A stretch of 64,000 bases of DNA, taken from an uncultured Chitinophagaceae bacterium. Lineage in GTDB: Bacteria; Bacteroidota; Bacteroidia; Chitinophagales; Chitinophagaceae. The notes below the pieces were generated by a model, which saw only the letters and a program-made list of their open reading frames with translations, was not told where the DNA came from and did not search any database. The DNA is taken from the NCBI GenBank assembly GCA_937958995.1, contig CALGAP010000011.1, positions 1-64,000 of the forward strand, written 5' to 3'. Numbering within the stretch: the stretch's first letter is position 1; the number at the start of each line of letters is the position of its first letter. The position numbers were made by a program, and so were the translations under genes. Below, piece after piece: positions 46,169-54,985 of the stretch.

Positions 46169-48445
46169 CTATTTCACAATATTATAGCGCAGTCCCACAA
46201 ATGCCCTGATACCCTGGTTGGGAGCATACACATAGTTGGGATCGAAGGTGAGCGCGTAAGGGTTTTCCGGGGTGGCAATCACCTGCCCTTCCGTATCGAA
46301 CTGCACCTGTTTGTCGAAAGGATCGTGACTGCGCGCAATCAGGAAGGGAGCACTCCTGGCCGGCGTCCAGTTCAGGAGGTTTTTAACCCCGGCATATATT
46401 TCAAGCCCCTTCTTCATCTTTTTCGTGACCTGGATATTCTGAATGCTCCATACCGGCGATCGCGGACTTCGCGGATCCAGGGGCGATAACAAAGGCAGCA
46501 GCATGCGGCCGTAAATATTACCTGTATAGTCGATGCTAAGACCAGTATTGAAAATGGAATACGATATCGACCAGGTGCCGCTCCAGGGTTCAGTAAGCAA
46601 TTGCCGGTTGCGTATTTTTTTCCCGTTTCCGTCTTTTTCAACAATACTCACGTCCTGCACCGTTACGCCAACATGCCCACGCAATGAATTGGTAAAGCCA
46701 AATTCTGTATTTACACTAAAACCTTTTGATATGGAATAGCCGCGCAGGTTGTCGTAAATGATCTGGTTGGTGTTGGTAGTATAATCGGGTAAAATGCGAT
46801 TGGTGAAATGCGTGTACCAAACTGATGCATCCACATTGATCCAGAAACTTTCTGAATAAATCTTTTTTACATAGTTGATATTGACATTGTAGCTGCGTTC
46901 GGGTTTCAGTTCATCTTTAATCACCACAGCGCGTGCGCCTGTAAGCGCAGCATGGTCTTCGGTAAATAAGTTCACCACTCTAAAACCGGTGCCTGCGTTT
47001 ACGCGAATGATATCATTGCTTGTTGGTGAAAACTTCCAGGCAATGCGCGGGGTGAAAATATGTTTGTGTACCGGGTGAAAATCCCAGCGCGCACCCAGCA
47101 GCAACCGATGCTGCGGATTCAAAGCGATTTCATCTTGCACTAACACACCAGGCAAGGCCGTTTTCTCGGGCCGGTTATTAAGATGCAGCGTATCAAATGT
47201 GGCAGTGGTGTTATCATCATAATACGTGTGACGAAGTACCGCACCTGCCAGCAGGTCGTGATGGCCGATGGCCTTATCCCAGGTAAGCTGACCAAATGCC
47301 ACACGTTGCAGCGCATTGTATCGGCTGACGCCATATACCGAGCGCTGCGAATGATCGTTGTATGACCAGGAGAAAAGGAAGTTTTCTTTCAATGGCAATT
47401 GATAATTACCGATCAGTTCATACCGTGCGGTGTAAATGCTCTCACCGTAAAGGCTGTCGCCACCGCGGAAGGTTTTATTCCAGCGCATATCACCGCCCCA
47501 GCGGTCTTCGTAAATATACCGCATCGCGATATTGGCCTGGCGGTTGTTTTTGCGCTCAAACTGGTACTTGTTGAATACCGAAATGCGATGCTGAAGCGTG
47601 ACATCCGTAAAATTATCACTGTTCTTGTCGTGGCGGCTGGTGAAATTGAAATAGTTCACGCCCAGTAAAGCATTCGATTTTTTAAACGGTTTATACCGCA
47701 TGCCGGCATCAAGGCTATACTCTCCCCACGAGGTGGTTGAAAAATCTGCCGACAACAAAGGTGCTTTCGCAGGATTTTTGGTAATTACATTGATCAGACC
47801 ACCGATGGCTTCCGATCCATATAAGGATGAGGCTGGACCTTTTACCACTTCAATTCTTTCTACCAGCGAACTGGGAATACCCGAAAGTCCGTAAACTGAT
47901 GAAAGACTGCTCACTATCGGCATCCCATCTATCAGCACCATGGTATAAGGACCTTCCAGCCCGTTGATATGAATATCGCCCGTGTTGCACACATTGCAAT
48001 TCAGTTGCGGGCGCACGCCGTTCACGAGTTGCAAAGCATCGAATATGGTGGGTGTAGGATTGCGACGGAAAAACTGCGGCGTATACACTTCAACGGGAAC
48101 GGGACTGGCTGTTTTTTGCACGGCTTTCATAGTGCCGGTTACTACCACATCATCCAATTGGTTGTGCAGTGGAGTCAAAGATATAGTGAGACCGGTAGTA
48201 TTATCAGAAATTGCAATGGTGTCGCGCTTATACCCAACCATCGAGATGATGATTGCTTTTGCGCCGTTATGTTCGAGTGAAAATCTCCCGTCTCTTGCAG
48301 ACAATACCTGCTTGCCGGCAGCTGAGATGACTGCTCCCGCCAGCGGCTCGCCGGTTTGTTTGTTTTCCACTTTACCGCTGATGACCTGCGCTGAAACACT
48401 GGTACCTGCCAGACAGATCATCAGTAAACCCAACCACTGATTCAT
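46169..48445 (-). CDS. TonB-dependent receptor of the metal-homeostasis island
   Basis: A 758-aa protein with a signal peptide (1-19). A carboxypeptidase-regulatory-like domain lies at about 21-95 (GKVENKQTGEPLAGAVI), and the TonB box region LDDVVVTG near 95. The plug has NCNVCNTGDIHINGLEGPYTM, with two Cys that could bind metal, and DGMPIVSSLSSVYGLSGIP. The 22-stranded barrel ends at Lys758 (GLRYNIVK). Location between the copper chaperone and the efflux genes suggests a metal or metal-chelate ligand. Its leader carries a good promoter and a DtxR/MntR-like operator, so it is probably controlled by metal level. Confidence 0.9.
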   Translation of the reverse strand: MNQWLGLLMICLAGTSVSAQVISGKVENKQTGEPLAGAVISAAGKQVLSARDGRFSLEHNGAKAIIISMVGYKRDTIAISDNTTGLTISLTPLHNQLDDVVVTGTMKAVQKTASPVPVEVYTPQFFRRNPTPTIFDALQLVNGVRPQLNCNVCNTGDIHINGLEGPYTMVLIDGMPIVSSLSSVYGLSGIPSSLVERIEVVKGPASSLYGSEAIGGLINVITKNPAKAPLLSADFSTTSWGEYSLDAGMRYKPFKKSNALLGVNYFNFTSRHDKNSDNFTDVTLQHRISVFNKYQFERKNNRQANIAMRYIYEDRWGGDMRWNKTFRGGDSLYGESIYTARYELIGNYQLPLKENFLFSWSYNDHSQRSVYGVSRYNALQRVAFGQLTWDKAIGHHDLLAGAVLRHTYYDDNTTATFDTLHLNNRPEKTALPGVLVQDEIALNPQHRLLLGARWDFHPVHKHIFTPRIAWKFSPTSNDIIRVNAGTGFRVVNLFTEDHAALTGARAVVIKDELKPERSYNVNINYVKKIYSESFWINVDASVWYTHFTNRILPDYTTNTNQIIYDNLRGYSISKGFSVNTEFGFTNSLRGHVGVTVQDVSIVEKDGNGKKIRNRQLLTEPWSGTWSISYSIFNTGLSIDYTGNIYGRMLLPLLSPLDPRSPRSPVWSIQNIQVTKKMKKGLEIYAGVKNLLNWTPARSAPFLIARSHDPFDKQVQFDTEGQVIATPENPYALTFDPNYVYAPNQGIRAFVGLRYNIVK

Positions 48446-48473
48446 TCGTAGATTTTTGCTTCTTTAAAGAAAT

Positions 48474-48491
48474 TTTTAGGCGTGTCTAAAA
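48474..48491 (-). promoter_or_regulatory. DtxR/MntR-like operator in the receptor leader
   Basis: TTTTAG (48474-48479) and CTAAAA (48486-48491) form a perfect 6-6-6 dyad. The TTTAGG-N4-TCTAAA core resembles the boxes of the DtxR/MntR metalloregulator family. It lies at about +5 to +22 from the predicted transcription start of the TonB receptor gene, where a repressor would block transcription. Confidence 0.5.
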
Positions 48492-48502
48492 TTAAATTTA
48501 GT

Positions 48503-48534
48503 CAAATATAATAAAGATTTCGGTGAGAGAGCAA
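48503..48534 (-). promoter_or_regulatory. Promoter of the metal-island TonB receptor (TTG-N21-TATATTTG)
   Basis: On the reverse strand, TTG (48534-48532) and TATATTTG (48510-48503) match the Bacteroidota consensus with a 21-bp spacer. Confidence 0.6.
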
Positions 48535-48560
48535 AAAAATAAAGTGGAGATTGTGCAGGG

Positions 48561-48661
48561 TGAAGAGGATCACAGATTTAGCACGGATTATTTCGATTTG
48601 ACGGAGGGGAAATCGCGGATAAGGAACGCGGATTAAAGGATTACGTGTTCAAATCCGCGAT
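48561..48661. repeat. Copy of a GCGGATT-type intergenic repeat
   Basis: It contains ATCGCGGA (48612-48619) and its inverse TCCGCGAT (48654-48661), with further GCACGGATT and CGCGGATT units between. Related sequence occurs at 62974-63022 and, more degenerate, at about 64-145. Confidence 0.5.
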
Positions 48662-48679
48662 ACTTATCTGCAATCAAGG

Positions 48680-48889
48680 TCAGGCTTCACTTAATTCATA
48701 TTTACCATATTGTTTCACTGCCTGCTGTAAAATGGTAGTTTCTACGTGTTTATCCATAGTAACAATAGCACGGCCCTCCTTCTGCAATACTTCTGCCTGC
48801 GTGATACCGGGCACTTCTTCCAAAGCTTTGCGCACATTGGCGGCGCAACCGCTGCAGGTCATTCCTTTTACCTGGTAAGTGTGTGTCAT
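48680..48889 (-). CDS. HMA-domain copper chaperone (CopZ-like)
   Basis: A 69-aa single heavy-metal-associated domain with the GMTCSGC metal motif (Cys12, Cys15) and the beta-alpha-beta-beta-alpha-beta length usual for CopZ. It should carry Cu(I) in the cytoplasm to the CopA ATPase encoded upstream. It has its own promoter-like element shared with copA, so the two may respond to the same signal. Confidence 0.9.
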   Translation of the reverse strand: MTHTYQVKGMTCSGCAANVRKALEEVPGITQAEVLQKEGRAIVTMDKHVETTILQQAVKQYGKYELSEA

Positions 48890-48916
48890 ATCCTAACGTT
48901 TAAAATTATTATGCCA

Positions 48917-48951
48917 CAAAGCTACTCCCGTTTATAAGCAGGCACGTTACA
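48917..48951 (-). promoter_or_regulatory. copZ-like gene promoter (TGTAAC-N21-TAGCTTTG)
   Basis: TAGCTTTG (48924-48917, reverse strand) matches TAnnTTTG. In place of TTG, TGTAAC lies 21 bases upstream (48951-48946). The copA promoter has the same TGTAAC-N21-TAGnTTTG arrangement. Confidence 0.5.
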
Positions 48952-48991
48952 CAATGATGGGTAAGAGTTATATTAATCGGGAAGAGAAAAC

Positions 48992-49552
48992 TTATATCGC
49001 GTCCAGCGAGTTGCGTGTTTTATTTTTCAGTGACTTGAAATGACTGGGAGAAAGTCCTGTTACTTTCTTAAACTGGCTGCTGAGGTGGGCCACGCTGCTA
49101 TAGCCGAGTTCAAAAGCAATCTGCGTAAGACTCATTTCATCGTACACGATCAGTTCTTTAGCTCTTTCAATTTTCTGAAGAATAAAATACTGCTCGATGG
49201 TGACGCCCGCCACTTCAGAAAACATTTTGCTGAGCGAGGAATAGTCTTTGTGCAGCGTGCGGGATAAATAAGTGGAGAGATTTTCGCTCTCGAGCTTTTC
49301 GGGTTCTTTTACCAGTTGAATGATCTGCGTTTTGATCTGTTCAATGAGGACGGAGTTCTTATCATTCATCAGTTCAAAACCAAATTCCCCGAGTTTGTTT
49401 TTTACTGCTTCCCGCTGCGCATCATTCATATCGTTTTTCACTTCCACCTCACCCAGGTTTACCACCATCACTTCATGACCAAGCTTTTCCAGCTCTGTCT
49501 TAACCACCCATTTACAGCGGTCGCAAACCATGTTCTTGATATGCAGGGTCAT
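48992..49552 (-). CDS. AraC-family regulator with N-terminal HMA-like domain
   Basis: A 186-aa protein. Residues 1 to about 70 look like a heavy-metal-associated domain with a C-x-x-C pair (Cys10, Cys13 in MVCDRCKW). About 85-180 is an AraC-type double helix-turn-helix (MSLTQIAFELGYSSVAHLSSQFKKVTG). The fusion suggests direct metal sensing, with Cu(I) bound by the N-terminus changing DNA binding. It starts 12 bp after copA and is probably co-transcribed with it. Likely targets are the copA and copZ-like promoters; that is inference. It could also sense another soft metal. Confidence 0.87.
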   Translation of the reverse strand: MTLHIKNMVCDRCKWVVKTELEKLGHEVMVVNLGEVEVKNDMNDAQREAVKNKLGEFGFELMNDKNSVLIEQIKTQIIQLVKEPEKLESENLSTYLSRTLHKDYSSLSKMFSEVAGVTIEQYFILQKIERAKELIVYDEMSLTQIAFELGYSSVAHLSSQFKKVTGLSPSHFKSLKNKTRNSLDAI

Positions 49553-49564
49553 TCGCCAAATTTA

Positions 49565-51796
49565 CTATTTAACATATTTCAATCGCAGACTGTTCGCTAC
49601 CACTGAAACTGAGCTCAATGCCATGGCCGCGCCGGCAATCATGGGGTTGAGCAAAAATCCGTTTACGGGATACAAGACTCCAGCCGCCACCGGTATACCG
49701 ATGAGATTGTAGATAAAAGCCCAGAACAGGTTTTGCCTGATGGCTCTTACTGTCTGGCCTGATAATCTTAATGCGCGCGGTATCTGCGCCAGATCGGAAC
49801 TGATCAGCGTCATCCTGGCAACGTCCATGGCTATATCCGATCCCTTTCCCATGGCTATGCTTACATCGGCTTGCGCCAGCGCCTGTGAGTCGTTGATGCC
49901 ATCGCCCACCATGGCTACTACTTTCCCCTCCTCTTGCAATCGTCTGGCGAAGGCTGCTTTTTCTGAAGGAAGTGTTTCAGCCTGGTAATGCTTTATACCT
50001 GCCTGCTTTGCAATAGCCCTGGCAGTTTCTTTATTGTCGCCCGTAAGCATATATACTTCCACTCCCATCTTTTCCAGTATGGCCACTGCTTCTGCAGAAG
50101 AAGGCTTAATGCGGTCGGCAATGGCAATGATGGCGAGTAACTGTTGATCTTGTGAAAAATAAACAACTGTGCTTGCTTCGCTCTTCCACTGATCGGCCAC
50201 GCCCTGCAATGTGCCGGCTATTTCAACGCCTGCTGATTTCATCATCGTTTCATTACCAATGCGGTAGATCTTTCCATTGGCTGAGGCTTTTACGCCCTGT
50301 CCTGTTATGCTTTCAAAATCGGCGACCGGCGCTGCATTCACGTGTTCTTCTCGCAGGTAGTTGACAACTGCTGCTGCCAGGGGGTGCTCCGATTGTTGCT
50401 CGATGCCCAGCAGTATGCTTTCAGGCGACATATCCTTTATTATCAGCACCGAATTCCAAATAATGTCTTTCACCGCGGGCTTGCCTTCGGTGATGGTGCC
50501 GGTCTTATCGAGAATAATAGCATCCACTTTATACGCGAGCTCCAGGCTTTCGGCATCTTTTATCAATATGCCTTGCGCGGCGCCTTTACCCATACCTACC
50601 ATAATGGCGGTGGGGGTTGCCAATCCTAAAGCACATGGACAAGCTATCACCAGCACGGTCACCATCGCCAGTATGCCTTGCGTCAATCCATTTTCACCAC
50701 CCAATACTACCCAGGCGATAAACGTAATGATGGAAATACCTACAACCACCGGCACAAATATGCCCGCAATTTTATCCACCAGCCTTTGTACAGGCGCCTT
50801 CGAACCCTGCGCTTCACGCACCATGGCAATGATTTGCGCGAGTAAAGTTTCACCGCCCACTTTTTGCGCCCTAAACCGAAAACTTCCTTTCTGATTGATG
50901 GTTCCTGCAAATACCTGGTCGCCTTTTTGCTTCAACACAGGAAGTGGTTCACCCGATACCATCGACTCATCTACATACGATTCGCCCTGCACCAGTTCTC
51001 CATCCACAGGTATTTTTTCGCCGGGACGAACGAGAATAATATCATTTACCTGCACCTGCTCAATCGGCACTTGTATTTCATTGTCCTGCCTTATGAGCCA
51101 GACTGTTTTGGGTTGCAGTCCCATCAGTTTTTTAATAGCCGAACCAGTATTCGCCCTGGCTCTTTCTTCGAGTAGCCGGCCGAGCATAATAAAGACTATC
51201 ACCACCGCGGCGGCTTCAAAATACACGTGAGCATGCAGACCCCTACTATGCCAGAACTCCGGGAACAGCGTATTAAAGACACTCAACAGGTAAGCAATGC
51301 CCGTACTGAGCGCCACCAGCGTATCCATATTCGCCTTGCGGTGACGCGCCTGTTTGATGGCATTTACAAAAAACCTGCGGCCAAATACAAACAGTACCGG
51401 CGTGGTGAGCGCCCACATAATGTAGTTGCCGTAAGGAATGTCCATGAAGAACATACCCACCAACACCGCAGGTACAGCTAATATGGCAGCAAAAATGGTA
51501 TAGCGCCTAAGCTTCGCATATTCGCGCTGCTGGTAAGCTGCCTGTTGTTCGGCGGCATTATCTTCATCCACTATCAGGTCGTAGCCGATAGATTGTACGA
51601 CCTTCTGTAAATATCCGGGATTGATTTTTTCGGGATCGTATTCAACCTGCAAAGTCTGCGCGGCAAAATTCACGGAAGCATTCACCACTCCCTCCTGCGC
51701 TGCCGCCATCGACTGCACGCTCACTGCACAGGCGGCACAATTCATACCGGTAACAGGTATCACCTTCTTCACCGTATTTTTCATCTTCGTATCCAT
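49565..51796 (-). CDS. copA: Copper-translocating P1B-type ATPase
   Basis: A 743-aa protein. An N-terminal HMA domain has Cys20 and Cys23 (GMNCAAC). The core is complete for the family: CPC in the membrane (386-388), VSGEP (280-284), phosphorylation site DKTGT (430-434), SEHPL (His471-Pro472) and GDGIND (631-636). The CPC motif with eight helices and one HMA domain indicates Cu(I)/Ag(I) export. It leads a unit with the AraC-HMA regulator and sits near the chaperone gene. Confidence 0.94.
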   Translation of the reverse strand: MDTKMKNTVKKVIPVTGMNCAACAVSVQSMAAAQEGVVNASVNFAAQTLQVEYDPEKINPGYLQKVVQSIGYDLIVDEDNAAEQQAAYQQREYAKLRRYTIFAAILAVPAVLVGMFFMDIPYGNYIMWALTTPVLFVFGRRFFVNAIKQARHRKANMDTLVALSTGIAYLLSVFNTLFPEFWHSRGLHAHVYFEAAAVVIVFIMLGRLLEERARANTGSAIKKLMGLQPKTVWLIRQDNEIQVPIEQVQVNDIILVRPGEKIPVDGELVQGESYVDESMVSGEPLPVLKQKGDQVFAGTINQKGSFRFRAQKVGGETLLAQIIAMVREAQGSKAPVQRLVDKIAGIFVPVVVGISIITFIAWVVLGGENGLTQGILAMVTVLVIACPCALGLATPTAIMVGMGKGAAQGILIKDAESLELAYKVDAIILDKTGTITEGKPAVKDIIWNSVLIIKDMSPESILLGIEQQSEHPLAAAVVNYLREEHVNAAPVADFESITGQGVKASANGKIYRIGNETMMKSAGVEIAGTLQGVADQWKSEASTVVYFSQDQQLLAIIAIADRIKPSSAEAVAILEKMGVEVYMLTGDNKETARAIAKQAGIKHYQAETLPSEKAAFARRLQEEGKVVAMVGDGINDSQALAQADVSIAMGKGSDIAMDVARMTLISSDLAQIPRALRLSGQTVRAIRQNLFWAFIYNLIGIPVAAGVLYPVNGFLLNPMIAGAAMALSSVSVVANSLRLKYVK

Positions 51797-51813
51797 AACC
51801 TCAGCATTGGATA

Positions 51814-51848
51814 CAAATCTACGGCCACACGGCCCCTCGCCTGTTACA
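51814..51848 (-). promoter_or_regulatory. copA promoter with palindromic spacer
   Basis: TAGATTTG (51821-51814, reverse strand) matches TAnnTTTG. TGTAAC lies 21 bases upstream (51848-51843), as in the copZ-like promoter. The spacer contains a GGCC-ACAC-GGCC inverted repeat (51823-51834), a possible activator or repressor site. Confidence 0.5.
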
Positions 51849-51895
51849 CATATATTGATAAAGCTTACACAATTAAGGAGCTGACTCTTTAGCTT

Positions 51896-53926
51896 TTAGT
51901 TCACAAAACTCCACCATATACCCACCCTTATCTGCAGTCCGGGATATGGATAAACCTGTGTAGGTATATTGTTGCGCACAAAGCCTCCCCGGTTAAAATC
52001 GAAGGTGTTGAGGTTTTCGGCGCGTACATAGGCAGTAAAACTCCTGATGCGGAAGTGGAGATAAGCGCCGATATCGGGCGCTTTTAAACGAGTAGTGATG
52101 GTATCCTGGAAAGTATATTGCCCGATAAACGGCGAATAAGTGGGCGCCTTGTATTCGGTGAAATAACGTAACTCAAGTCCAAAACTGATGTTGAGGTTTT
52201 TGAATCCGAGATTGCCGTCGTAACCAACCTGGTTGCGATTAGTGAGTAATGGCAAATTGAGCGGTCCATCGCCAACGCGCTCCTGCAATTCAACCCAGGT
52301 GCGCCAGTTGAAATTGCGCGCCAGGCGAAATTGTTTGAACAAACTAATGTGCAGCACATTAAACAAAGTGGGCGTTTGCGCCGGTTGATAATAACCTACG
52401 TAATAGAGATAATTGCTCAACAGGTAGTAGTTGGCCGACAGCTTTAATTTGATACTCGGTATATCGAGCGAGCCAAATATGTTGGTGATATTTTCCTTGT
52501 TGAACGTATCCGGCTGTGCGCGGAAAAACGTGCTGTTGGTTTCGTAGATGAATGAGGGGCTTCGGTTCACGTTTTGAAAACCAACCTGCAGACCGGTTCC
52601 TCTTTTGCCGATAATTCGCTTCAGGCTCAGGTATGCTTCATAATCGCCGGAGTTAAGGCCATTCACATACAATTTACCATTGGCCTCCACATCCCATTTC
52701 TGGTTGCGGGTGCGGTTGCGGTATTCAGCGTGTAAGAATATGTTGTGATATTTTTCTTTTGCTCTTCCTGAATCGAGTATGCCTGTAATATTCTCCAAAG
52801 TAGCGCCTACGCGGGCAAACTGCTGCGCATTTTTTGCGTCGGGGAATTGATAAAGTGAAAAATCATTCACCATAATGCGCCAGTGGTCTTGCAGGAAGAA
52901 GGTATCCAGGGGCCGCTTCAGCGTAATACCCCACAGCGAATCGTATCGCAGGCTGTCGGCTTCATTATCGCGGAAGCGGTATTTATAGGTATTGTAACTG
53001 AAAGTATGCTCCAGGCGAAGCCGCGGGTAAAACAAAGGAACAACCGTGGTATCGTTCACCACCAGCGAATCTTTTTGCCCAATATCATATTGCTGCCTGA
53101 ACAGGTAATTGGCATTGGTATAAAATGTGCCTACGCGGATATTTACGTTAAAAGGATTGAAATTATTCTTGGTATCCTGTCCCAGTTGCGTTGGTATGGT
53201 ATAACGATCATCAAATGCCGAAGCGCTGTCAAGATAAGGGAGATCAGTTCTTATACCGCCGTTCTCCGACGATTGCAGTTTATTCCCCACCACCACAATA
53301 AAGTTCTGGTATCGCTTATTCTTCGATTGATACCAGGAGGTGAAACGGTAATTGTTGTGGTTGGTATTTTGATGCTGAAAAAATCCCGGCGCATTGACCA
53401 GGCGATATTCCAACGCCGCGTTCCAGTTAGGTTTGATATTCTGCGTATGCATCAATCGGATATACTGCTCTGCTTTACTGCCCAACATGTAATTGAGCTC
53501 GGCATAAGGTCGCGTGGTATTGTATAGCCGTGTTTCAGCCACAGTGAAGTTGTAGATATCGTATGCATGAAAGCCATGATCCCAGCCGCTCTTCATATGG
53601 GGCTGAAAAATGAGGCTGCGAGAAGCGGTGCCCAGGTTGCCGAGACTAACCTGATACCAGGGCGCGGGAATTTTTGTGGAAAACTCATAGATCACCGAAT
53701 CAAAGTTGCGCAGCCGCGCGGTGTCGAGGAAGCGATAACGTATGGTGATGGAATCTTCGTGGCCGGTACGATGACTGAAAGTGTCGGGTTGATTTTGTCC
53801 TCTCTGCGCCGACTGACCAATACGGTTGCCTATTCCGCGCAGCGGCGGCACCTGCGCCGAGGCCGTTTGATAAAAACCAACCAGTATAACTATGGCCAGT
53901 GAAAATATGAGACCGATCCTCAACAC
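51896..53926 (-). CDS. Putative outer-membrane porin (Porin_10-like)
   Basis: A 676-aa protein with a signal peptide (about 1-24). The body is made of alternating amphipathic strands rich in Tyr, Asn and Phe (RLMHTQNIKPNWNAALEYRL, FTAYVRAENLNTFDF), ending LQIRVGIWWSFVN with aromatic residues near the C-terminus. This matches the long putative porin family of Bacteroidota. It should form a channel in the outer membrane; the substrate is unknown. It lies downstream of the purine nucleoside phosphorylase gene but has a 52-bp gap, so separate expression is possible. Confidence 0.82.
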   Translation of the reverse strand: MLRIGLIFSLAIVILVGFYQTASAQVPPLRGIGNRIGQSAQRGQNQPDTFSHRTGHEDSITIRYRFLDTARLRNFDSVIYEFSTKIPAPWYQVSLGNLGTASRSLIFQPHMKSGWDHGFHAYDIYNFTVAETRLYNTTRPYAELNYMLGSKAEQYIRLMHTQNIKPNWNAALEYRLVNAPGFFQHQNTNHNNYRFTSWYQSKNKRYQNFIVVVGNKLQSSENGGIRTDLPYLDSASAFDDRYTIPTQLGQDTKNNFNPFNVNIRVGTFYTNANYLFRQQYDIGQKDSLVVNDTTVVPLFYPRLRLEHTFSYNTYKYRFRDNEADSLRYDSLWGITLKRPLDTFFLQDHWRIMVNDFSLYQFPDAKNAQQFARVGATLENITGILDSGRAKEKYHNIFLHAEYRNRTRNQKWDVEANGKLYVNGLNSGDYEAYLSLKRIIGKRGTGLQVGFQNVNRSPSFIYETNSTFFRAQPDTFNKENITNIFGSLDIPSIKLKLSANYYLLSNYLYYVGYYQPAQTPTLFNVLHISLFKQFRLARNFNWRTWVELQERVGDGPLNLPLLTNRNQVGYDGNLGFKNLNISFGLELRYFTEYKAPTYSPFIGQYTFQDTITTRLKAPDIGAYLHFRIRSFTAYVRAENLNTFDFNRGGFVRNNIPTQVYPYPGLQIRVGIWWSFVN

Positions 53927-53978
53927 GTAGTATTTTTAAAAAACGGCGACAAAATAGTCATTAAAAAACTAAACGAAA

Positions 53979-54800
53979 TCACAATTCAGCTACCAAATTC
54001 TTAAATATGGCGGTGAGTTTGGGTTCTGCCAGTTTTGCCTCATGCAGCACTTCATCATGAGTAATTACATTATCATCGTCGCGGATGCCAAGGTCGGTAA
54101 TCACACTGATGGCCACCACGGGCAATCCCATATGAACGGCGGTAATCACTTCCTGCACAGTGCTCATACCCACGGCATCGGCGCCAAGTATATGAATCAT
54201 CTTATATTCTGCCCTGGTTTCAAAAGTGGGACCAGTGACGCCGAAATAAACACCTTCTTTCACCGGTATCTGCAATTTGTCCGCCACCTTTTTCACTTTT
54301 TCAATCAACTCTTTCTTATAGGGCTCGCTCATATCCGGAAAGCGCGGTCCCAACTCTTCATAATTTTTTCCCAACAAAGGATTTACAGTCACCAGGCTGA
54401 TATGATCCCTGATAATCATCAGGTCGCCGATCCTGAACGAAGGATTAACCCCTCCGGCGGCATTTGATACCAGCAGATTTTTGATACCTAAAAATTTCAG
54501 CGCCCGCACCGGGTATACCACCTGTTCGGCGCTATAGCCTTCATAATAATGAAAGCGCCCCGCCATAGCAGCCACGCGCTTACCATTCAGTTCACCCAGT
54601 ATCAGTTTGCCTTGATGACCTTCAACAGTTGACTGGGGAAAATGAGGAATGTCTTTATATTCTATCTCCTTCTCGACTTGTATTTCTGCCGTAAGATTTC
54701 CCAAACCGCTACCCAAAATAATACCCACCTCCGGTGTATGAGGATAGAGTTTCTGTATATAGCTTGTCGTCTCGCGGAGTTGTTCTAAAATATTCATCAT
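53979..54800 (-). CDS. Purine-nucleoside phosphorylase
   Basis: A 273-aa enzyme of the trimeric PNP type (inosine/guanosine). Diagnostic segments: GIILGSGLGNLT (phosphate site), STVEGHQGKLILG, AGRFHYYEGY, VSNAAGGVNPSF, GPTFETRAEY with the purine-binding Glu, and VGMSTVQEVITA. It phosphorolyses purine nucleosides to base plus ribose 1-phosphate in salvage. A TATATTTG box 40 bp upstream is its likely -7 element; the -33 region is occupied by a repeat copy. Confidence 0.95.
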   Translation of the reverse strand: MMNILEQLRETTSYIQKLYPHTPEVGIILGSGLGNLTAEIQVEKEIEYKDIPHFPQSTVEGHQGKLILGELNGKRVAAMAGRFHYYEGYSAEQVVYPVRALKFLGIKNLLVSNAAGGVNPSFRIGDLMIIRDHISLVTVNPLLGKNYEELGPRFPDMSEPYKKELIEKVKKVADKLQIPVKEGVYFGVTGPTFETRAEYKMIHILGADAVGMSTVQEVITAVHMGLPVVAISVITDLGIRDDDNVITHDEVLHEAKLAEPKLTAIFKNLVAEL

Positions 54801-54840
54801 AAACTTTTGGAAACCAGCGTAAGTGCGGGCTAAGAGGCTG

Positions 54841-54848
54841 CAAATATA
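54841..54848 (-). promoter_or_regulatory. -7 box (TATATTTG) of the PNP gene next to a repeat
   Basis: A full TAnnTTTG match on the reverse strand. Its upstream side runs into repeat copy C after 8 bases, and no TTG is found at the usual distance. Confidence 0.5.
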
Positions 54849-54856
54849 AGAAAGGA

Positions 54857-54906
54857 GTTTCGGGTTTGCGGTTCCGGTTTCGGGTTTCGAGTGCAGGGTG
54901 TTGGCT
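54857..54906. repeat. Copy C (half copy) of the GTTTCGGGTTT repeat family
   Basis: GTTTCGGGTTTGCGGTTCCG is followed by GGTTTCGGGTTTCGAGTGCA and GGGTGTTGGCTGG. The right AAACCCGAAAC arm is absent. It occupies the gap between the divergent PNP and T9SS type B genes. Confidence 0.65.
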
Positions 54907-54931
54907 GGCGCGTGTTAATTATCCCGCCCCC

Positions 54932-54962
54932 TTGGAAGTTCAGCCTCCCCAAACTAAATTTG
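54932..54962 (+). promoter_or_regulatory. Promoter of the T9SS type B protein gene (TTG-N20-TAAATTTG)
   Basis: TTG at 54932-54934, a 20-bp spacer and TAAATTTG at 54955-54962 are a full match to the Bacteroidota consensus, 23 bp before the start codon. Confidence 0.65.
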
Positions 54963-54985
54963 AACCCTATGACTTCTAGCGAGGT

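Noticed and set aside
40149..51796. Metal-resistance island as a recent mobile element
   Set aside because: No integrase, transposase, tRNA or direct flanking repeats; base composition looks like its neighbours.
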